The notes below the pieces were generated by a model. It saw only the letters and a program-made list of their open reading frames with translations, was not told the origin of the DNA and searched no databases. DNA of 64,000 nt from Marinomonas rhodophyticola (GTDB lineage Bacteria; Pseudomonadota; Gammaproteobacteria; Pseudomonadales; Marinomonadaceae): assembly GCF_026113935.1 (NCBI RefSeq), contig NZ_JAPEUL010000007.1, positions 248,001 to 312,000 of the forward strand, written 5' to 3'. Within the stretch, counting starts at the first letter, position 1, and every line of letters starts with the position of its first letter. Made by a program: the position numbers and the translations under genes. Positions 36,240 through 47,718 of the stretch are shown piece by piece.

Positions 36240-36674
36240 ATGTACAAGAGTAAAGGGATCCAAGCCTACAGAAAGGACTCAATTAAGTCCGATTTAGCGT
36301 CGGCTGACCCTCACCGTGTCATTCAGCTCTTAATGCAAGGCGCGCTTGAAAAGCTTGCCTTAGGAAAAGGCTGTATTGAGCGTCGTGACTGGGAAGGAAA
36401 GGCGGCAGCATTGACTCGTGCGAGTGAAATTATTAATGCATTAAGAGATGCATTAGATCGCGATGTTAATCCAGAGCTCGTTGATAACCTTGAGTCTCTT
36501 TACGAGTACATGATAGTCCGTATTACTGAAGCCAGTATTGCTAAAGATACCAGCATTCTTGATCAGGTAATGGGTCTTCTTCTGCAAATTAAAGGCGCTT
36601 GGGATCAAATATCCAACGCTGATAAAGAAGCGGCTTATCATGGTCAAAATGAAGCTAGGGTAGGCGCAGTGTAA
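36240..36674 (+). CDS. fliS: flagellin export chaperone FliS
   Basis: FliS binds the flagellin C-terminus and prevents premature polymerisation in the cytoplasm. I use ATG 36240, giving the normal N-terminus MYKSKGIQAYRKDSIKSD and 144 residues; an in-frame ATG at 36228 has no ribosome site. Motifs: DPHRVIQLLMQGALEKLALGKG and LESLYEYMIVRITEASIAKD. Its stop overlaps the start of the fliT-like gene by 1 bp. Confidence 0.94.
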   Translation: MYKSKGIQAYRKDSIKSDLASADPHRVIQLLMQGALEKLALGKGCIERRDWEGKAAALTRASEIINALRDALDRDVNPELVDNLESLYEYMIVRITEASIAKDTSILDQVMGLLLQIKGAWDQISNADKEAAYHGQNEARVGAV

Positions 36675-36967
36675 TGTTTGATATGTCTCACTTAATAACC
36701 TTGAGTGCCGCATTAGAACAAAGTATCACCGATAGAGACATAGATCAGATTCAGCAGTTATGCGAAGACAATAATCGTTTTATTCTCACCATAGAGCCGC
36801 TTGATGATCCGGCTGCCAATGAAAAAATAAGACACTTTATATTGGTACATCAATCGGCTATTCGGCTCATCCGTGATGTGCGCTCAGAAATGCAAAAACA
36901 ACTTTATCAAACTCATAAGACCCGTAAGGGTGTAAATAAGTACAAAGGCGTGAAACATGCAGAATGA
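36674..36967 (+). CDS. FliT-like small flagellar chaperone
   Basis: A 97-residue helical, acidic-then-basic protein coupled to fliS by the overlap TAATG, in the place fliT holds in enterics and Pseudomonas. Motif-level similarity to FliT (chaperone of FliD) is limited to the helical pattern LEQSITDRDIDQIQQLCEDN and a following amphipathic helix, so the name rests on position. The C-terminal Lys-rich tail (KTRKGVNKYKGVKHAE) overlaps the start of the Maf gene by 11 bp. Confidence 0.6.
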   Translation: MFDMSHLITLSAALEQSITDRDIDQIQQLCEDNNRFILTIEPLDDPAANEKIRHFILVHQSAIRLIRDVRSEMQKQLYQTHKTRKGVNKYKGVKHAE

Positions 36968-39065
36968 GGAGAATTTCTCGTCTCTTGGTCAGGCAGAAGC
37001 GTTTGTTTCTATGTTTGAAAGGGGTGCGGCTCGCCTCAAAGAGAATGATCAAGAGTTAACAGACCGTTACCTAAGAAACATGAATATGTTTGCTCAGGTC
37101 ATGCCTCATATCTTTGAATCTTTTCAAAACTATCAGCCCAAAAAACGCCATATCTACATGGAAGAAAGCGGTGAGCTTAACCTTTACCGTGAAGATATTG
37201 GTGTACCGCTTTTTTCCAATGTGCCAAGAACTCAAGCGGCAGAAAAAGTAAAACGGGCTTTTTTGAAACCTAACAAAACGCTGTTAAATTTAGAGCGTAC
37301 GGCGAATCATCCCAGTCGTCACGTATATTACAGCAATAAAATTTTAGATAAGGTTGAACATCAATCAGAAGGGCTAACAGCACAAGAAGGCTGGCCGGAA
37401 TTCGTCGGTTCGACCATTTTGTTTGGTATAGAGTTCGGCTATCAACTTGAAATATTGCTTGCCGAACGTCAGATCAAACACCTGTATCTTTATGAACACG
37501 ATTTGGACTTTTTTTACTATTCGTTGTTTGCCATTGAGTGGCGAGATATTTTAGAAGTGTGTAACCAAGATGGCCGCACTATTCATTTCTTCTTAGGCGT
37601 CAGCCCTGAAGAGTTTACTGAGAAATATTTGCGTCAGTTGGAAGAAAATGGTTTTTTCATGGCGCCAGAGACCTTCTTGCATGTTGGTTATACTAGCCCT
37701 GAAAATGATCAGGCCATCGATCATTTCAAAAAACAGTACGCCCGCCAAGTAATGGGCTGGGGCTTTTTTGATGATGCCTTAATTGGCATTGCGCAAGGTC
37801 TAAAATCCTTGCCGAAAACCAAAGTGGCTCATTTCCAAGGCCGCGATGCTTTGCCTAAATGGGTGTCCAATATTCCTGTCTTTATTTTGGGTAATGGGCC
37901 TTCCCTTGACCAAGGCATCGAACTGGTTAAAGAAGTGCGAGATCAGGTGTTAGTTATCTGTTGTGGCTCCACCATTAATACCTTGAAAAAATTGGGTGTG
38001 ACGCCTGATATTCACGTGGATATTGAGCGTCTCAAGCAAACCGTAGACAAGTTCCAATTTTTGGATCAGGACTATCTGGACAAAATCTGGGCGTTGTCCG
38101 TCAATGTGATGCACCCAGGCCTGTATGACTGCTTCAAGCGCTCAGGCATGGCGATGAAACCAGGCGAGGCCATCACGTCTTTGATGCTGAACCAAGCGCG
38201 CCTGAATGGTGATAACAAAGAATACGTGCAACTTAACTACTGTAACCCTGTGGTGGCTAACCTTGCCTTGTCTTATGTGCATCTGTTTGGTTTTAACAAC
38301 GTTTACTACTTGGGCGTGGACAACGGCTTTAAAGACAAAGGCAGTCACCATTCTATTCACAGTGGTTACTACAAAGATGGCAAAGAATCTGGCTTCCAAA
38401 CGTTTCAAGAGGCTAAGTTAGTCGAGCGTGAAGGTAATTTCGGTGGCACTATCTATGCTACAGGTATCATGGACACGTCACGAGTGCAGCTGGAGTCTCT
38501 TACTCGGTTGCTGAATAAACGTCGTAACTTTGCCAGCTTCAATTTATCTGATGGCGCGAAAATCGAAGGGGTGACGCCTTTGCCATTAGAAGATGTGTTG
38601 ATCATGGATCCAAAAATCGACCACGCCAAAGTGATCGACATCCTAGAGCAAACTTTTTTTACAGATCCGCCATCGGCTCTGCTAGATAAAGCCACAGACT
38701 CACTGATCTCGGTTGATGATTTCCGTAAGATCAGTCAGAACTTGCAACAGGGCTGGGATGAATCGGTGACCACCCGTCAACAGGTGTGTGATTTACTTTG
38801 GTCTCACCATCGTCAAATCTATTTCTTGAAGGGCAGTGTGCATCGTCACATTTACGACTTGCTGATAGGTTCCTTCACTTATTCCGCCTTCCTGATCGTA
38901 CAGTTCCTGTTTAAATATCAAGATGAAGCGGAAACCGTGGCACGTGCAAAACATCTATTTGCCCCATGGTGCGAGTTCTTAGAAGAAATGCCTAGTATGT
39001 TGCAACAGGCCTCAGACTATGTGGACAAAGGCAACGACCACCTGATTACTTACTACAACGGTTAA
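36957..39065 (+). CDS. Maf-type motility accessory factor (flagellin glycosyltransferase, MptE-like/DUF115)
   Basis: Maf proteins attach pseudaminic or legionaminic acid to flagellin Ser/Thr residues. The 702-residue product has the DUF115 core in the middle: FILGNGPSLDQGIELVKEV near residues 305-325, LGVTPDIHVDIER, and later YLGVDNGFKDKGSHHSIHSGYY. Flanking helical domains resemble those of other Maf proteins. It overlaps the fliT-like gene by 11 bp and is 2 bp before pseI, so glycosylation is made with the filament chaperones. A single Maf is present. Target residues cannot be inferred from sequence, though Ser/Thr-rich runs in both flagellins are plausible. Confidence 0.88.
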   Translation: MQNEENFSSLGQAEAFVSMFERGAARLKENDQELTDRYLRNMNMFAQVMPHIFESFQNYQPKKRHIYMEESGELNLYREDIGVPLFSNVPRTQAAEKVKRAFLKPNKTLLNLERTANHPSRHVYYSNKILDKVEHQSEGLTAQEGWPEFVGSTILFGIEFGYQLEILLAERQIKHLYLYEHDLDFFYYSLFAIEWRDILEVCNQDGRTIHFFLGVSPEEFTEKYLRQLEENGFFMAPETFLHVGYTSPENDQAIDHFKKQYARQVMGWGFFDDALIGIAQGLKSLPKTKVAHFQGRDALPKWVSNIPVFILGNGPSLDQGIELVKEVRDQVLVICCGSTINTLKKLGVTPDIHVDIERLKQTVDKFQFLDQDYLDKIWALSVNVMHPGLYDCFKRSGMAMKPGEAITSLMLNQARLNGDNKEYVQLNYCNPVVANLALSYVHLFGFNNVYYLGVDNGFKDKGSHHSIHSGYYKDGKESGFQTFQEAKLVEREGNFGGTIYATGIMDTSRVQLESLTRLLNKRRNFASFNLSDGAKIEGVTPLPLEDVLIMDPKIDHAKVIDILEQTFFTDPPSALLDKATDSLISVDDFRKISQNLQQGWDESVTTRQQVCDLLWSHHRQIYFLKGSVHRHIYDLLIGSFTYSAFLIVQFLFKYQDEAETVARAKHLFAPWCEFLEEMPSMLQQASDYVDKGNDHLITYYNG

Positions 39066-39067
39066 TT

Positions 39068-40099
39068 ATGTTCGAAGCTACGTTTGAAAAAATGCCTTTT
39101 ATCATTGCTGAGTTATCGGGCAACCATGACCAAAACTTCGAGCTTGCCAAAGCCATGATTCATGCTGCGGCTGAGGCGGGAGTTGATGCCATCAAGTTGC
39201 AAACTTATACCCCAGATACCATGACTCTCGATGTGCGTCATGGGGAATTTATGGTGTCAGAGAGCGACAGCTTATGGCGTGGTACCAACCTTTATGATTT
39301 GTACCAAAAAGCGTCGACCCCTTGGGAATGGCATAAACCCTTATTTGAACTGGCAGAGTCTTTAGGGCTGGTGGCGTTTAGTTCACCGTTTGACTTGAGT
39401 GCGGTGGACTTCTTGGAGTCCCTTGATGTGCCTTTGTACAAGATCGCTTCCTTTGAAATGACCGACATTCCGCTGATTCAAGCAGTAGCACGCACTGGCA
39501 AGCCCATCATCATGTCTACTGGCATGGCAAGCGAAGCGGAAATAGCGGAAGCCGTGGCGACCATCCGAGCCATTGGCAATAACCCGTTAACCTTGCTCAA
39601 ATGCACCAGTACCTACCCTGCAAAAATTGAAGACACCAATTTAGTGACCATGGCGGATTTGGCGGCTAAAACAGGTTGCCCTGTGGGGTTGTCCGATCAT
39701 ACCCGTGGTTTGGGAGCGGCGGTGGCCGCTACGGCCTTGGGTGCGACCGTGATTGAAAAACACTTTGTGTTGGATCGCAGCGCAGGCGGAGTAGACGCAG
39801 AGTTCTCTATGGAGCCTGCCGAAATGAAAGCGCTTGTCGATGCCTGTCGCGCAGCCAAAGCCGCCTTGGGCACCGTGACCTATGGCGGTTCAGAAGCCGA
39901 GCAAGCGGCGAAGAAATATCGTCGCTCTATCTACGTAGCAACTGACCTGCCAGCGGGTACGGTACTCACTGAAGCTCATCTAAAAATCATACGCCCGTCT
40001 TTTGGCTTAGAGCCAAAGTATTGGCCTGACGTGTTGGGTAAAACCCTCGCCAGAGATGCTCAAAAAGGTCAACCACTCGCTTGGGATATGCTGGCGTGA
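39068..40099 (+). CDS. pseI: pseudaminic acid synthase PseI
   Basis: PseI condenses 2,4-diacetamido-2,4,6-trideoxy-L-altrose with phosphoenolpyruvate to form pseudaminic acid. The 343-residue product has the NeuB barrel (FIIAELSGNHDQNFELAKAMIHAAAEAGVDAIKLQTYTPDT) with the Pse-type SGNH rather than the sialic/legionaminic pattern. It also has CTSTYPAKIEDTNLVTM, GLSDHTRGLGAAVAATALGATVIEKHF and a C-terminal SAF domain (about 280-343, SIYVATDLPAGTVLTEAHLKIIRP). It follows the Maf gene by 2 bp and overlaps pseG by 4 bp. Confidence 0.95.
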   Translation: MFEATFEKMPFIIAELSGNHDQNFELAKAMIHAAAEAGVDAIKLQTYTPDTMTLDVRHGEFMVSESDSLWRGTNLYDLYQKASTPWEWHKPLFELAESLGLVAFSSPFDLSAVDFLESLDVPLYKIASFEMTDIPLIQAVARTGKPIIMSTGMASEAEIAEAVATIRAIGNNPLTLLKCTSTYPAKIEDTNLVTMADLAAKTGCPVGLSDHTRGLGAAVAATALGATVIEKHFVLDRSAGGVDAEFSMEPAEMKALVDACRAAKAALGTVTYGGSEAEQAAKKYRRSIYVATDLPAGTVLTEAHLKIIRPSFGLEPKYWPDVLGKTLARDAQKGQPLAWDMLA

Positions 40100-41112
40100 A
40101 ACTGCTCGTGCGCGCCGATGCGTCTGTCGAAATCGGCATGGGGCATCGAGTGCGCAGTCAAGCGCTGATTCATGCGTTTCACGCTCTCGGTTGGCAATGT
40201 CAGTTTGCGGTAGCGCAGCGACATGCTTCGTTTGCCAGCCCAGACGATATACTCATAGAGGATGAAGTGGCTTTTCTTGCCGTGGCTCAGCAAGCGGATT
40301 TAGTCATCCTAGACCACTATGGCTATAGTGCAGCAGACATCCGACGTTTGTATCAGCATCAGCCTAATCTGTTGGTGCTGGATGACATGAACGACCGTGG
40401 CGACTTTCCTGCCCGATGGCTATTGAATCCCCTTGAGCAAAACTATTCCACTTTGGTAGAGAAGCCGTTAACGGGTAGCCAATACGCCTTGCTGAGGCCA
40501 GCCTTTCAACAATCAAGCATCGATCAACCCCGAACTAAACGCGCCGATAAACTCTTAATTACTCTTGGTGGAACCGATCCGCTGGCGCTCACTTTGCCCA
40601 TTGTGCAGAGCCTATTAACTGCGGGTTTTGCTATCGATAATCTACAAGTCTTATTGGGAGCCAATGCCAAACAGGCCGACCAAGTGGAGGCGTTTTGCGC
40701 TGCTCATCAGATTGCGGTTGAGCGAGGTGTCTCAGATGTTACGCCGTTAATGAAACGCGCGAAAATGGCCATTTCTGCCGCAGGTGGAACCCTGTTTGAA
40801 TTAGCTTGCATGGGCGTGCCGACGGTTTTTGCGCAAGTAGCTGACAACCAAACGCGCTCCCTTGAACAACATATCCCTTTGGGCTGGTGCCGCGCGGTAC
40901 GCTTTGATAATCAGCCTATTGCTTTGCACTCGGCTTTGGTGGAGCAACTGGTGTCTGAGCTTCGTTCACTCTGGCTGAATGATGCATGGCAAGTCCAAGC
41001 TCGTGCTACGGCAAAAAGCTTAGTCGATGGCTTGGGTGCGCAGAGAGTGGCACAAGTCATCACAGATGATCTGTCACGACTCGGCAAGCTTGAGTCGCAT
41101 GATTTGCGTTAA
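40096..41112 (+). CDS. pseG: PseG, UDP-6-deoxy-AltdiNAc hydrolase
   Basis: PseG removes UDP from the altro-configured nucleotide sugar just before PseI acts. I use GTG 40096, overlapping the pseI stop (GTGA), giving 338 residues starting VKLLVRADASVEIGMGHRVRSQAL. The GT-B-like hydrolase shows VILDHYGY, VLDDMNDR, LLITLGGTDPLAL and AISAAGGTLFELACMGVPTVF. Its 3' end overlaps that of the convergent pseF by 39 bp (41074-41112), so the two mRNAs would be antisense there. Confidence 0.92.
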   Translation: MKLLVRADASVEIGMGHRVRSQALIHAFHALGWQCQFAVAQRHASFASPDDILIEDEVAFLAVAQQADLVILDHYGYSAADIRRLYQHQPNLLVLDDMNDRGDFPARWLLNPLEQNYSTLVEKPLTGSQYALLRPAFQQSSIDQPRTKRADKLLITLGGTDPLALTLPIVQSLLTAGFAIDNLQVLLGANAKQADQVEAFCAAHQIAVERGVSDVTPLMKRAKMAISAAGGTLFELACMGVPTVFAQVADNQTRSLEQHIPLGWCRAVRFDNQPIALHSALVEQLVSELRSLWLNDAWQVQARATAKSLVDGLGAQRVAQVITDDLSRLGKLESHDLR

Positions 41113-41814
41113 GCGTTGCCAATCTTCCTCGGTATCTAGATCCTGAATTCGATGTCTTGGTAATAGCAGTGGCTTGGATCGTGGGCCAAATATTACTTCA
41201 TCAAACCAGTCTTTTGTGCTTGCCCAATAAAACTGTCCAGCATCGTGTATGGCTTCCACTAAATCCTGTGAACGCTTGCCAATGTGTTCGGGGAACATAG
41301 GCGCTAGCTCACCATTGGTTTGAATATGCAGAGCGCGCTGAATAGGGAAGGCAAAGGTCGTAGCGGAAAAGCAAAAAGTCGTGTCGGCCTCTGCTAACTT
41401 CTGCCAACCTTGTTGTATGTCTTCGACGGTGAGCATTGGGCAAGTGGCGTAAATCAAACAGGCTTGGTCTGGCGCTCTGCCTTCCTCAATAAGATAGTTC
41501 AGCGCGTGCTGCATCACAGGGGTTGTGCCCGTCATGTGGTCGGCTAAGTCAGCAGGGCGCATAAAGGGCGTTTCTGCACCATAACGTCGCGCCACGTCAG
41601 CTATTTCAGCATCATCGGTCGATACAATGACGCGATCAAACAAGCCAGACGCCAACGCCGTTTCAATGGAATACGCAATCAGCGGCTTGCCTTCCAATGG
41701 ACGAATGTTTTTCCTTGGAATGCGTTGTGAGCCACCACGAGCGGGAATGACCGCCACTCGATAAGGCCGCTGCTCAGAAAAAGAGTCATCTTTTAACCGC
41801 TGTTCGTAAGACAT
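41074..41814 (-). CDS. pseF: pseudaminic acid cytidylyltransferase PseF
   Basis: PseF activates pseudaminic acid to CMP-Pse, the donor for Maf. The 246-residue CMP-sugar synthetase shows VAVIPARGGSQRIPRKNIRPLEGKPLIAYSIE, VIVSTDDAEIADVARRYGAETPFMRP and CLIYATCPMLT. Length matches the family. It lies 2 bp after pseC on the same strand and runs tail to tail into pseG with a 39-bp overlap. The two strands of the pathway are therefore transcribed separately. Confidence 0.95.
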   Translation of the reverse strand: MSYEQRLKDDSFSEQRPYRVAVIPARGGSQRIPRKNIRPLEGKPLIAYSIETALASGLFDRVIVSTDDAEIADVARRYGAETPFMRPADLADHMTGTTPVMQHALNYLIEEGRAPDQACLIYATCPMLTVEDIQQGWQKLAEADTTFCFSATTFAFPIQRALHIQTNGELAPMFPEHIGKRSQDLVEAIHDAGQFYWASTKDWFDEVIFGPRSKPLLLPRHRIQDLDTEEDWQRLTQIMRLKLAES

Positions 41815-41816
41815 GG

Positions 41817-44022
<2,206 letters not shown>

Positions 44023-44180
44023 CTAATGAAGATTGATGATGAACCAGTTTCATAGACAAAGAATCTTTTTACCGTATCGACAACTTTAGGCGAAACATTA
44101 ATGAAATCAAGTGCCTCCTTTGAGGCTATCCCTTTTCAGACCATCGCAAAAACGACAGCTTCTTCGAAGGAGGTAATCTT

Positions 44181-44750
44181 TTAAGCGTCATTTGCTTTGC
44201 GAGCCACACAGTTCGCAATATGGTCATTCACCATGCCGGTAGCCTGCATAAAAGCATAACATGTTGTGGGACCAAGAAACTTAAATCCTCTTTTTTTCAA
44301 GTCTTTGGCGAGACGCGTCGACAGCTCTGTTACGGCGGGCACCTCAGCCAGTCCATTAACCCGATTATCAATCACCTTGTGATCACTAAAGCCCCAGTAG
44401 TATTGACTGAAAGAGCCAAACTCGTCGGCGATTTTTAAAAAGGCTTGTGCATTATTAATGGTGGCTTCTATTTTGGCTCGGTGACGAACAATCCGTTCGT
44501 CCAGTAACAATCTTTCCACATCATCGTTTGTCATTTTAGCGACTTTGCTTGGATCAAATCCATTAAAAACGGCCCGATAGCCTTCTCGTTTGCGTAAAAT
44601 GGTAATCCAGCTTAGACCTGCTTGGGCGCTTTCGAGTACAATGCACTCAAACAGCGAGGGGTCATCGTATACAGGGATGCCCCATTCGGTATCGTGGTAA
44701 TGAATGTACTCGGGCGATCCCAAACACCAAGTGCAACGTATATTGTCCAT
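44181..44750 (-). CDS. tag: DNA-3-methyladenine glycosylase I
   Basis: Tag removes 3-methyladenine from alkylated DNA. The 189-residue product has the start RCTWCLGSPEYIHYHDTEWGIPVYDD, LFECIVLESAQAGLSWITILRKREGYR and KKRGFKFLGPTTCYAFMQATGMVNDH. Cysteine near the start and the His/Cys in VNDHIANCVARK fit the zinc site of Tag. Length is normal. It lies between pseB (176 bp) and the divergent nudF (116 bp). Confidence 0.95.
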   Translation of the reverse strand: MDNIRCTWCLGSPEYIHYHDTEWGIPVYDDPSLFECIVLESAQAGLSWITILRKREGYRAVFNGFDPSKVAKMTNDDVERLLLDERIVRHRAKIEATINNAQAFLKIADEFGSFSQYYWGFSDHKVIDNRVNGLAEVPAVTELSTRLAKDLKKRGFKFLGPTTCYAFMQATGMVNDHIANCVARKANDA

Positions 44751-44866
44751 GTAGCGCTCCGTCTTAAGATTATCAATGAAGGAAAATCGATCCTTCTATT
44801 TCTCATTTACTGATCTGATCATATCAGAGTCGATTCAACATAGTGTTTTACTCAAAGCGAGACAGC

Positions 44867-45487
44867 ATGAAGTTTAAACCAACATATAGTAAAAATGACG
44901 TAGAAGTTATAGCTGACGAATGCCTTTACAAAGGTTTTTTTGAAATGCGTAAACTGACCCTACGACATAAGAAATTTAATGGCGGATGGAGTCAACCCAT
45001 GAGCCGCGAAATGATGGTGCGTAATGATGCCGTCTGTGTTCTTTTATTTGATCCTGTGGCCGATAAGATTTTGCTGATCGAACAATTTCGACCTACGGTA
45101 CTTCGCAGCGAATCGCCTTGGTTGCTGGAGCTGGTAGCTGGCATGGTGGAAGAGGGTGAAAGTGATGAAGAAGTCGCGCGTCGTGAATCTTTAGAGGAAG
45201 CGGGTGTGACCGTAAAACGTCTCGAATACATGTTTAAATTCGTGCCTTCTCCTGGTGGTTTGGTGGAGTATTTACGCATGTATGCCGGTGAGTTTGACTC
45301 GAGCCTTGTTGACACCAGTAAGGTGCACGGTTTAGACGCTGAGAACGAAGATATTAAATTGCATCTCATCTCTGCTGATGACGCCATTGCCTTGCTGAAA
45401 GATGATGTGGAAAATGCCAGCACAATAATGGGACTGCAATGGTTTGCGTTAAATAAAAACGATCTTGTTACACGTTGGAGTGCATAA
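44867..45487 (+). CDS. nudF: ADP-ribose pyrophosphatase (Nudix)
   Basis: NudF hydrolyses ADP-ribose and related nucleotide sugars. Start ATG 44867, 206 residues. The Nudix box is exact: GMVEEGESDEEVARRESLEEAGV, matching GX5EX7REX2EEXG. The N-terminal domain-swapped strands and the FEQFRPTVLRSES-like stretch are also those of the ADP-ribose subfamily. It precedes the acyltransferase gene by 4 bp. In E. coli nudF is followed by yqiB-cpdA-yqiA-parE, which is nearly the order here. Confidence 0.93.
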   Translation: MKFKPTYSKNDVEVIADECLYKGFFEMRKLTLRHKKFNGGWSQPMSREMMVRNDAVCVLLFDPVADKILLIEQFRPTVLRSESPWLLELVAGMVEEGESDEEVARRESLEEAGVTVKRLEYMFKFVPSPGGLVEYLRMYAGEFDSSLVDTSKVHGLDAENEDIKLHLISADDAIALLKDDVENASTIMGLQWFALNKNDLVTRWSA

Positions 45488-45491
45488 GTCG

Positions 45492-46475
45492 ATGGCAGAT
45501 GAACATAACATCTCCACAATGTCTATATTAAAACGCATGGTAATACAGCCTATAACGGGTGTGTTTTCTTTCTTTTTTATGTCCGCTAACGCGCTTTTTT
45601 GGACACTGCTGGCGCACTTGGTTGCTCCGCTATTGTTGCTGAAAAATACACAATACGAGGCGTTTGCTGAGCGGTGTTTTAATCGTCTCTATGAGGGTTG
45701 GGCGGCGGCGAACGAATGGTGGTTTCAGCATGTGCTTGGTATAAACTGGGAATTAGACGACACCATGGAGGTCGATTTCCAGCATTGGCATTTGATCATT
45801 GCCAATCATCGTTCTTGGGTGGATGTGTTTGTGATTTTTGCGCAGCTAAGAGGGCGTCGCCCTTTGCCAAGGGTGTTTATGAAGCAGGCCTTGATCTGGA
45901 TGCCTTTTGTTGGCAGTGCCACGTATATCATGGGGTTTCCTTATATGAAGCGCTACAGTAAAGATACGCTAAAGAAAAAACCGCATTTAATTGGCAAAGA
46001 TTTAGAGACCACACGCAAGTCCTGCGTTAGGCTATTAAAACGTCCTAACGCCATTATGAGTTTTGTGGAAGGCACACGCTTTACCGACGGCAAACATAAG
46101 CAACAAGCGTCGCCTTATGGCTGTCTTCTTAAACCAAGGGCTGGTGGCGTGAGTTTTATTCTGCAAACCATGCCACAGACCATCAAAAGTATCACTGACA
46201 TCAATGTCTTGTACGAACGACCCAAGGTAACGGGTTGGGATTTGCTGTGTGGACGCATAGGTAAAGTCAGAGTGGTAGTGCGAGACATCGCATTACCAAA
46301 GGCAATGTTAACGCCAGAATATAACGCGGCAGGCAAAGACAGAGAGCACTTTTTTGCGTGGTTTAATCTATACTGGCAAGATAAAGACACACGTTTGAGT
46401 CGTCAACTCGAGGCATTAAGGCATCCTTCGAATCTCGGTACAGAAGCTGATTTTTCCATAAAAAATGCCCCGTAA
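45492..46475 (+). CDS. PlsC-family lysophospholipid acyltransferase (YihG-like)
   Basis: A 327-residue inner-membrane acyltransferase. An N-terminal hydrophobic segment (about 20-55) is followed by the LPLAT domain with NHRSWVDVF (HX4D catalytic motif), FMKQALIWMPFVG, SFVEGTRFT (EGTR motif) and KPRAGGVSFIL. Overall pattern is that of the YihG/acyl-glycerophosphate acyltransferase group rather than the short PlsC, and would acylate lysophosphatidic acid or a related lipid. An internal start at 45522 is possible. It ends at the first base of the yqiB start codon. Confidence 0.85.
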   Translation: MADEHNISTMSILKRMVIQPITGVFSFFFMSANALFWTLLAHLVAPLLLLKNTQYEAFAERCFNRLYEGWAAANEWWFQHVLGINWELDDTMEVDFQHWHLIIANHRSWVDVFVIFAQLRGRRPLPRVFMKQALIWMPFVGSATYIMGFPYMKRYSKDTLKKKPHLIGKDLETTRKSCVRLLKRPNAIMSFVEGTRFTDGKHKQQASPYGCLLKPRAGGVSFILQTMPQTIKSITDINVLYERPKVTGWDLLCGRIGKVRVVVRDIALPKAMLTPEYNAAGKDREHFFAWFNLYWQDKDTRLSRQLEALRHPSNLGTEADFSIKNAP

Positions 46476-46981
46476 TGATGGCAAATCTGATAACAAACGA
46501 TGATAAAGGCAAAATGATAGAGAAAATGTCAAAACAGTACGTACCAGACTTGGTCAGTTTACAGATGTTAGGCGAACTGAATTATCGTCGCTTAGGTAAA
46601 CTCATGCGTGGCCAAGAGGAAATGGATGCTTGGCACTTTTCGATTCACAGCGTGGGGAACCAAGAAAGCCGCTTGTCTCTCACCTTGGGCAAAGAAAGCC
46701 GATTTACCACTGAGATAGGGTTAGAGTTTGGCCCTGAGATTGAAAAAAAGCTGTTATTTGAAGCCAGATTATCCATGACAATACGCCTTTATCATGATGT
46801 CGCTATTGCAGAAATCACGGATGGACATAGGCAATATCAAGGGGCTTATCCATACCCTAACGATGCTATGCTGCACCGAGATGAAAAGTTTCGCTTGAAT
46901 CAACAGTTAGCGGATTTGTTGGAACTGTGCTTGAAGCATGGGCATAGACTGAATAACACTTTGTCTTTTCAGTTCGCCTAA
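46475..46981 (+). CDS. yqiB: DUF1249 family protein (YqiB)
   Basis: A 168-residue cytoplasmic protein of the DUF1249 family, of unknown function. Recognisable by VPDLVSLQMLGELNYRRLGKLMRG near residues 23-46, RLSLTLGKESRFTTEI, and IAEITDGHRQYQGAYPYPN. It overlaps the acyltransferase stop by 1 bp and precedes yqiA. The place beside yqiA, nudF and parE is the same as in E. coli. Confidence 0.9.
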   Translation: MMANLITNDDKGKMIEKMSKQYVPDLVSLQMLGELNYRRLGKLMRGQEEMDAWHFSIHSVGNQESRLSLTLGKESRFTTEIGLEFGPEIEKKLLFEARLSMTIRLYHDVAIAEITDGHRQYQGAYPYPNDAMLHRDEKFRLNQQLADLLELCLKHGHRLNNTLSFQFA

Positions 46982-47004
46982 TATTGACGTATTTAGGAAA
47001 TCCT

Positions 47005-47586
47005 TTGACTAATTTACTCTACATACACGGTTTTAATAGTTCAGAGCGCTCCCATAAAGCCACCGTATTAGTCGATGCGGCTACGGCAATGGGGCGACCA
47101 AATGCGGTTATTTCTCCCCGTTTGTCTTGGCAACCCGCGCAAGCAATTAAACAGCTTGAAGCCATTATTGAAGCCAAACAGGACGATGGAATCACGTTAA
47201 TTGGCAGCTCACTTGGTGGTTTTTACGCGGCTTACTTAGCGGAAAAATATCGTCTTAAAGCAATATTAGTAAATCCAGCAGTACAAGCGCCCCTCTTATT
47301 AAAAGATTATCTTGGTCCACAAACCAACCCTTATACCCAAGAAAAATACGAACTGACAGAGGCTCATATGCGAGAACTGGAACAGTTAGTCGTTGCGGAA
47401 CCCACCGCATCGTTATATTGGCTGATGGTGCAAGAGGGCGATGAAGTATTGGACTACAAAGAAGCACTCAATGTTTTTTCTAAAACAGCACGCTTAACAC
47501 ACGAAGCAAAAGGTGACCACAGCTTTACTGAATTTGAGCGGTTTTCCTCAGAAATTCTGCGGTTTGCACAAATTATAACCGAGTAA
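47005..47586 (+). CDS. yqiA: YqiA-type esterase
   Basis: YqiA is a small alpha/beta-hydrolase esterase, substrate not known in vivo. I favour a TTG start at 47005 with AGGA 7 bp upstream, giving LLYIHGFNSSERSHKA near the N-terminus; a TTG at 46984 has no ribosome site. The nucleophile elbow is GSSLGGFYAAYLAEKY, and the late His is in AKGDHSFTEFERF. About 193 residues, the family length. It is followed by parE after 132 bp. Confidence 0.9.
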   Translation: MTNLLYIHGFNSSERSHKATVLVDAATAMGRPNAVISPRLSWQPAQAIKQLEAIIEAKQDDGITLIGSSLGGFYAAYLAEKYRLKAILVNPAVQAPLLLKDYLGPQTNPYTQEKYELTEAHMRELEQLVVAEPTASLYWLMVQEGDEVLDYKEALNVFSKTARLTHEAKGDHSFTEFERFSSEILRFAQIITE

Positions 47587-47718
47587 ACCATGGCTCTTGT
47601 TGGACTATTTCACACCACGTAAAACCAGTGATAGACTCTAACGAATCTAATTTACACTCGCACGCGCTCTAGTATTTTGACACTATGGCGCACGATCAAC
47701 TTGGAAGCAAAAACACGC

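Noticed and set aside
44111-44126. GCCTC-CTTT-GAGGC hairpin upstream of pseB as terminator for tag
   Set aside because: It has no T run on the tag strand and a stem of only five pairs.
44992-45519. A 175-codon frame opposite nudF
   Set aside because: It is antisense to an exact Nudix box and reads Ser-rich, as reverse frames of coding DNA often do.
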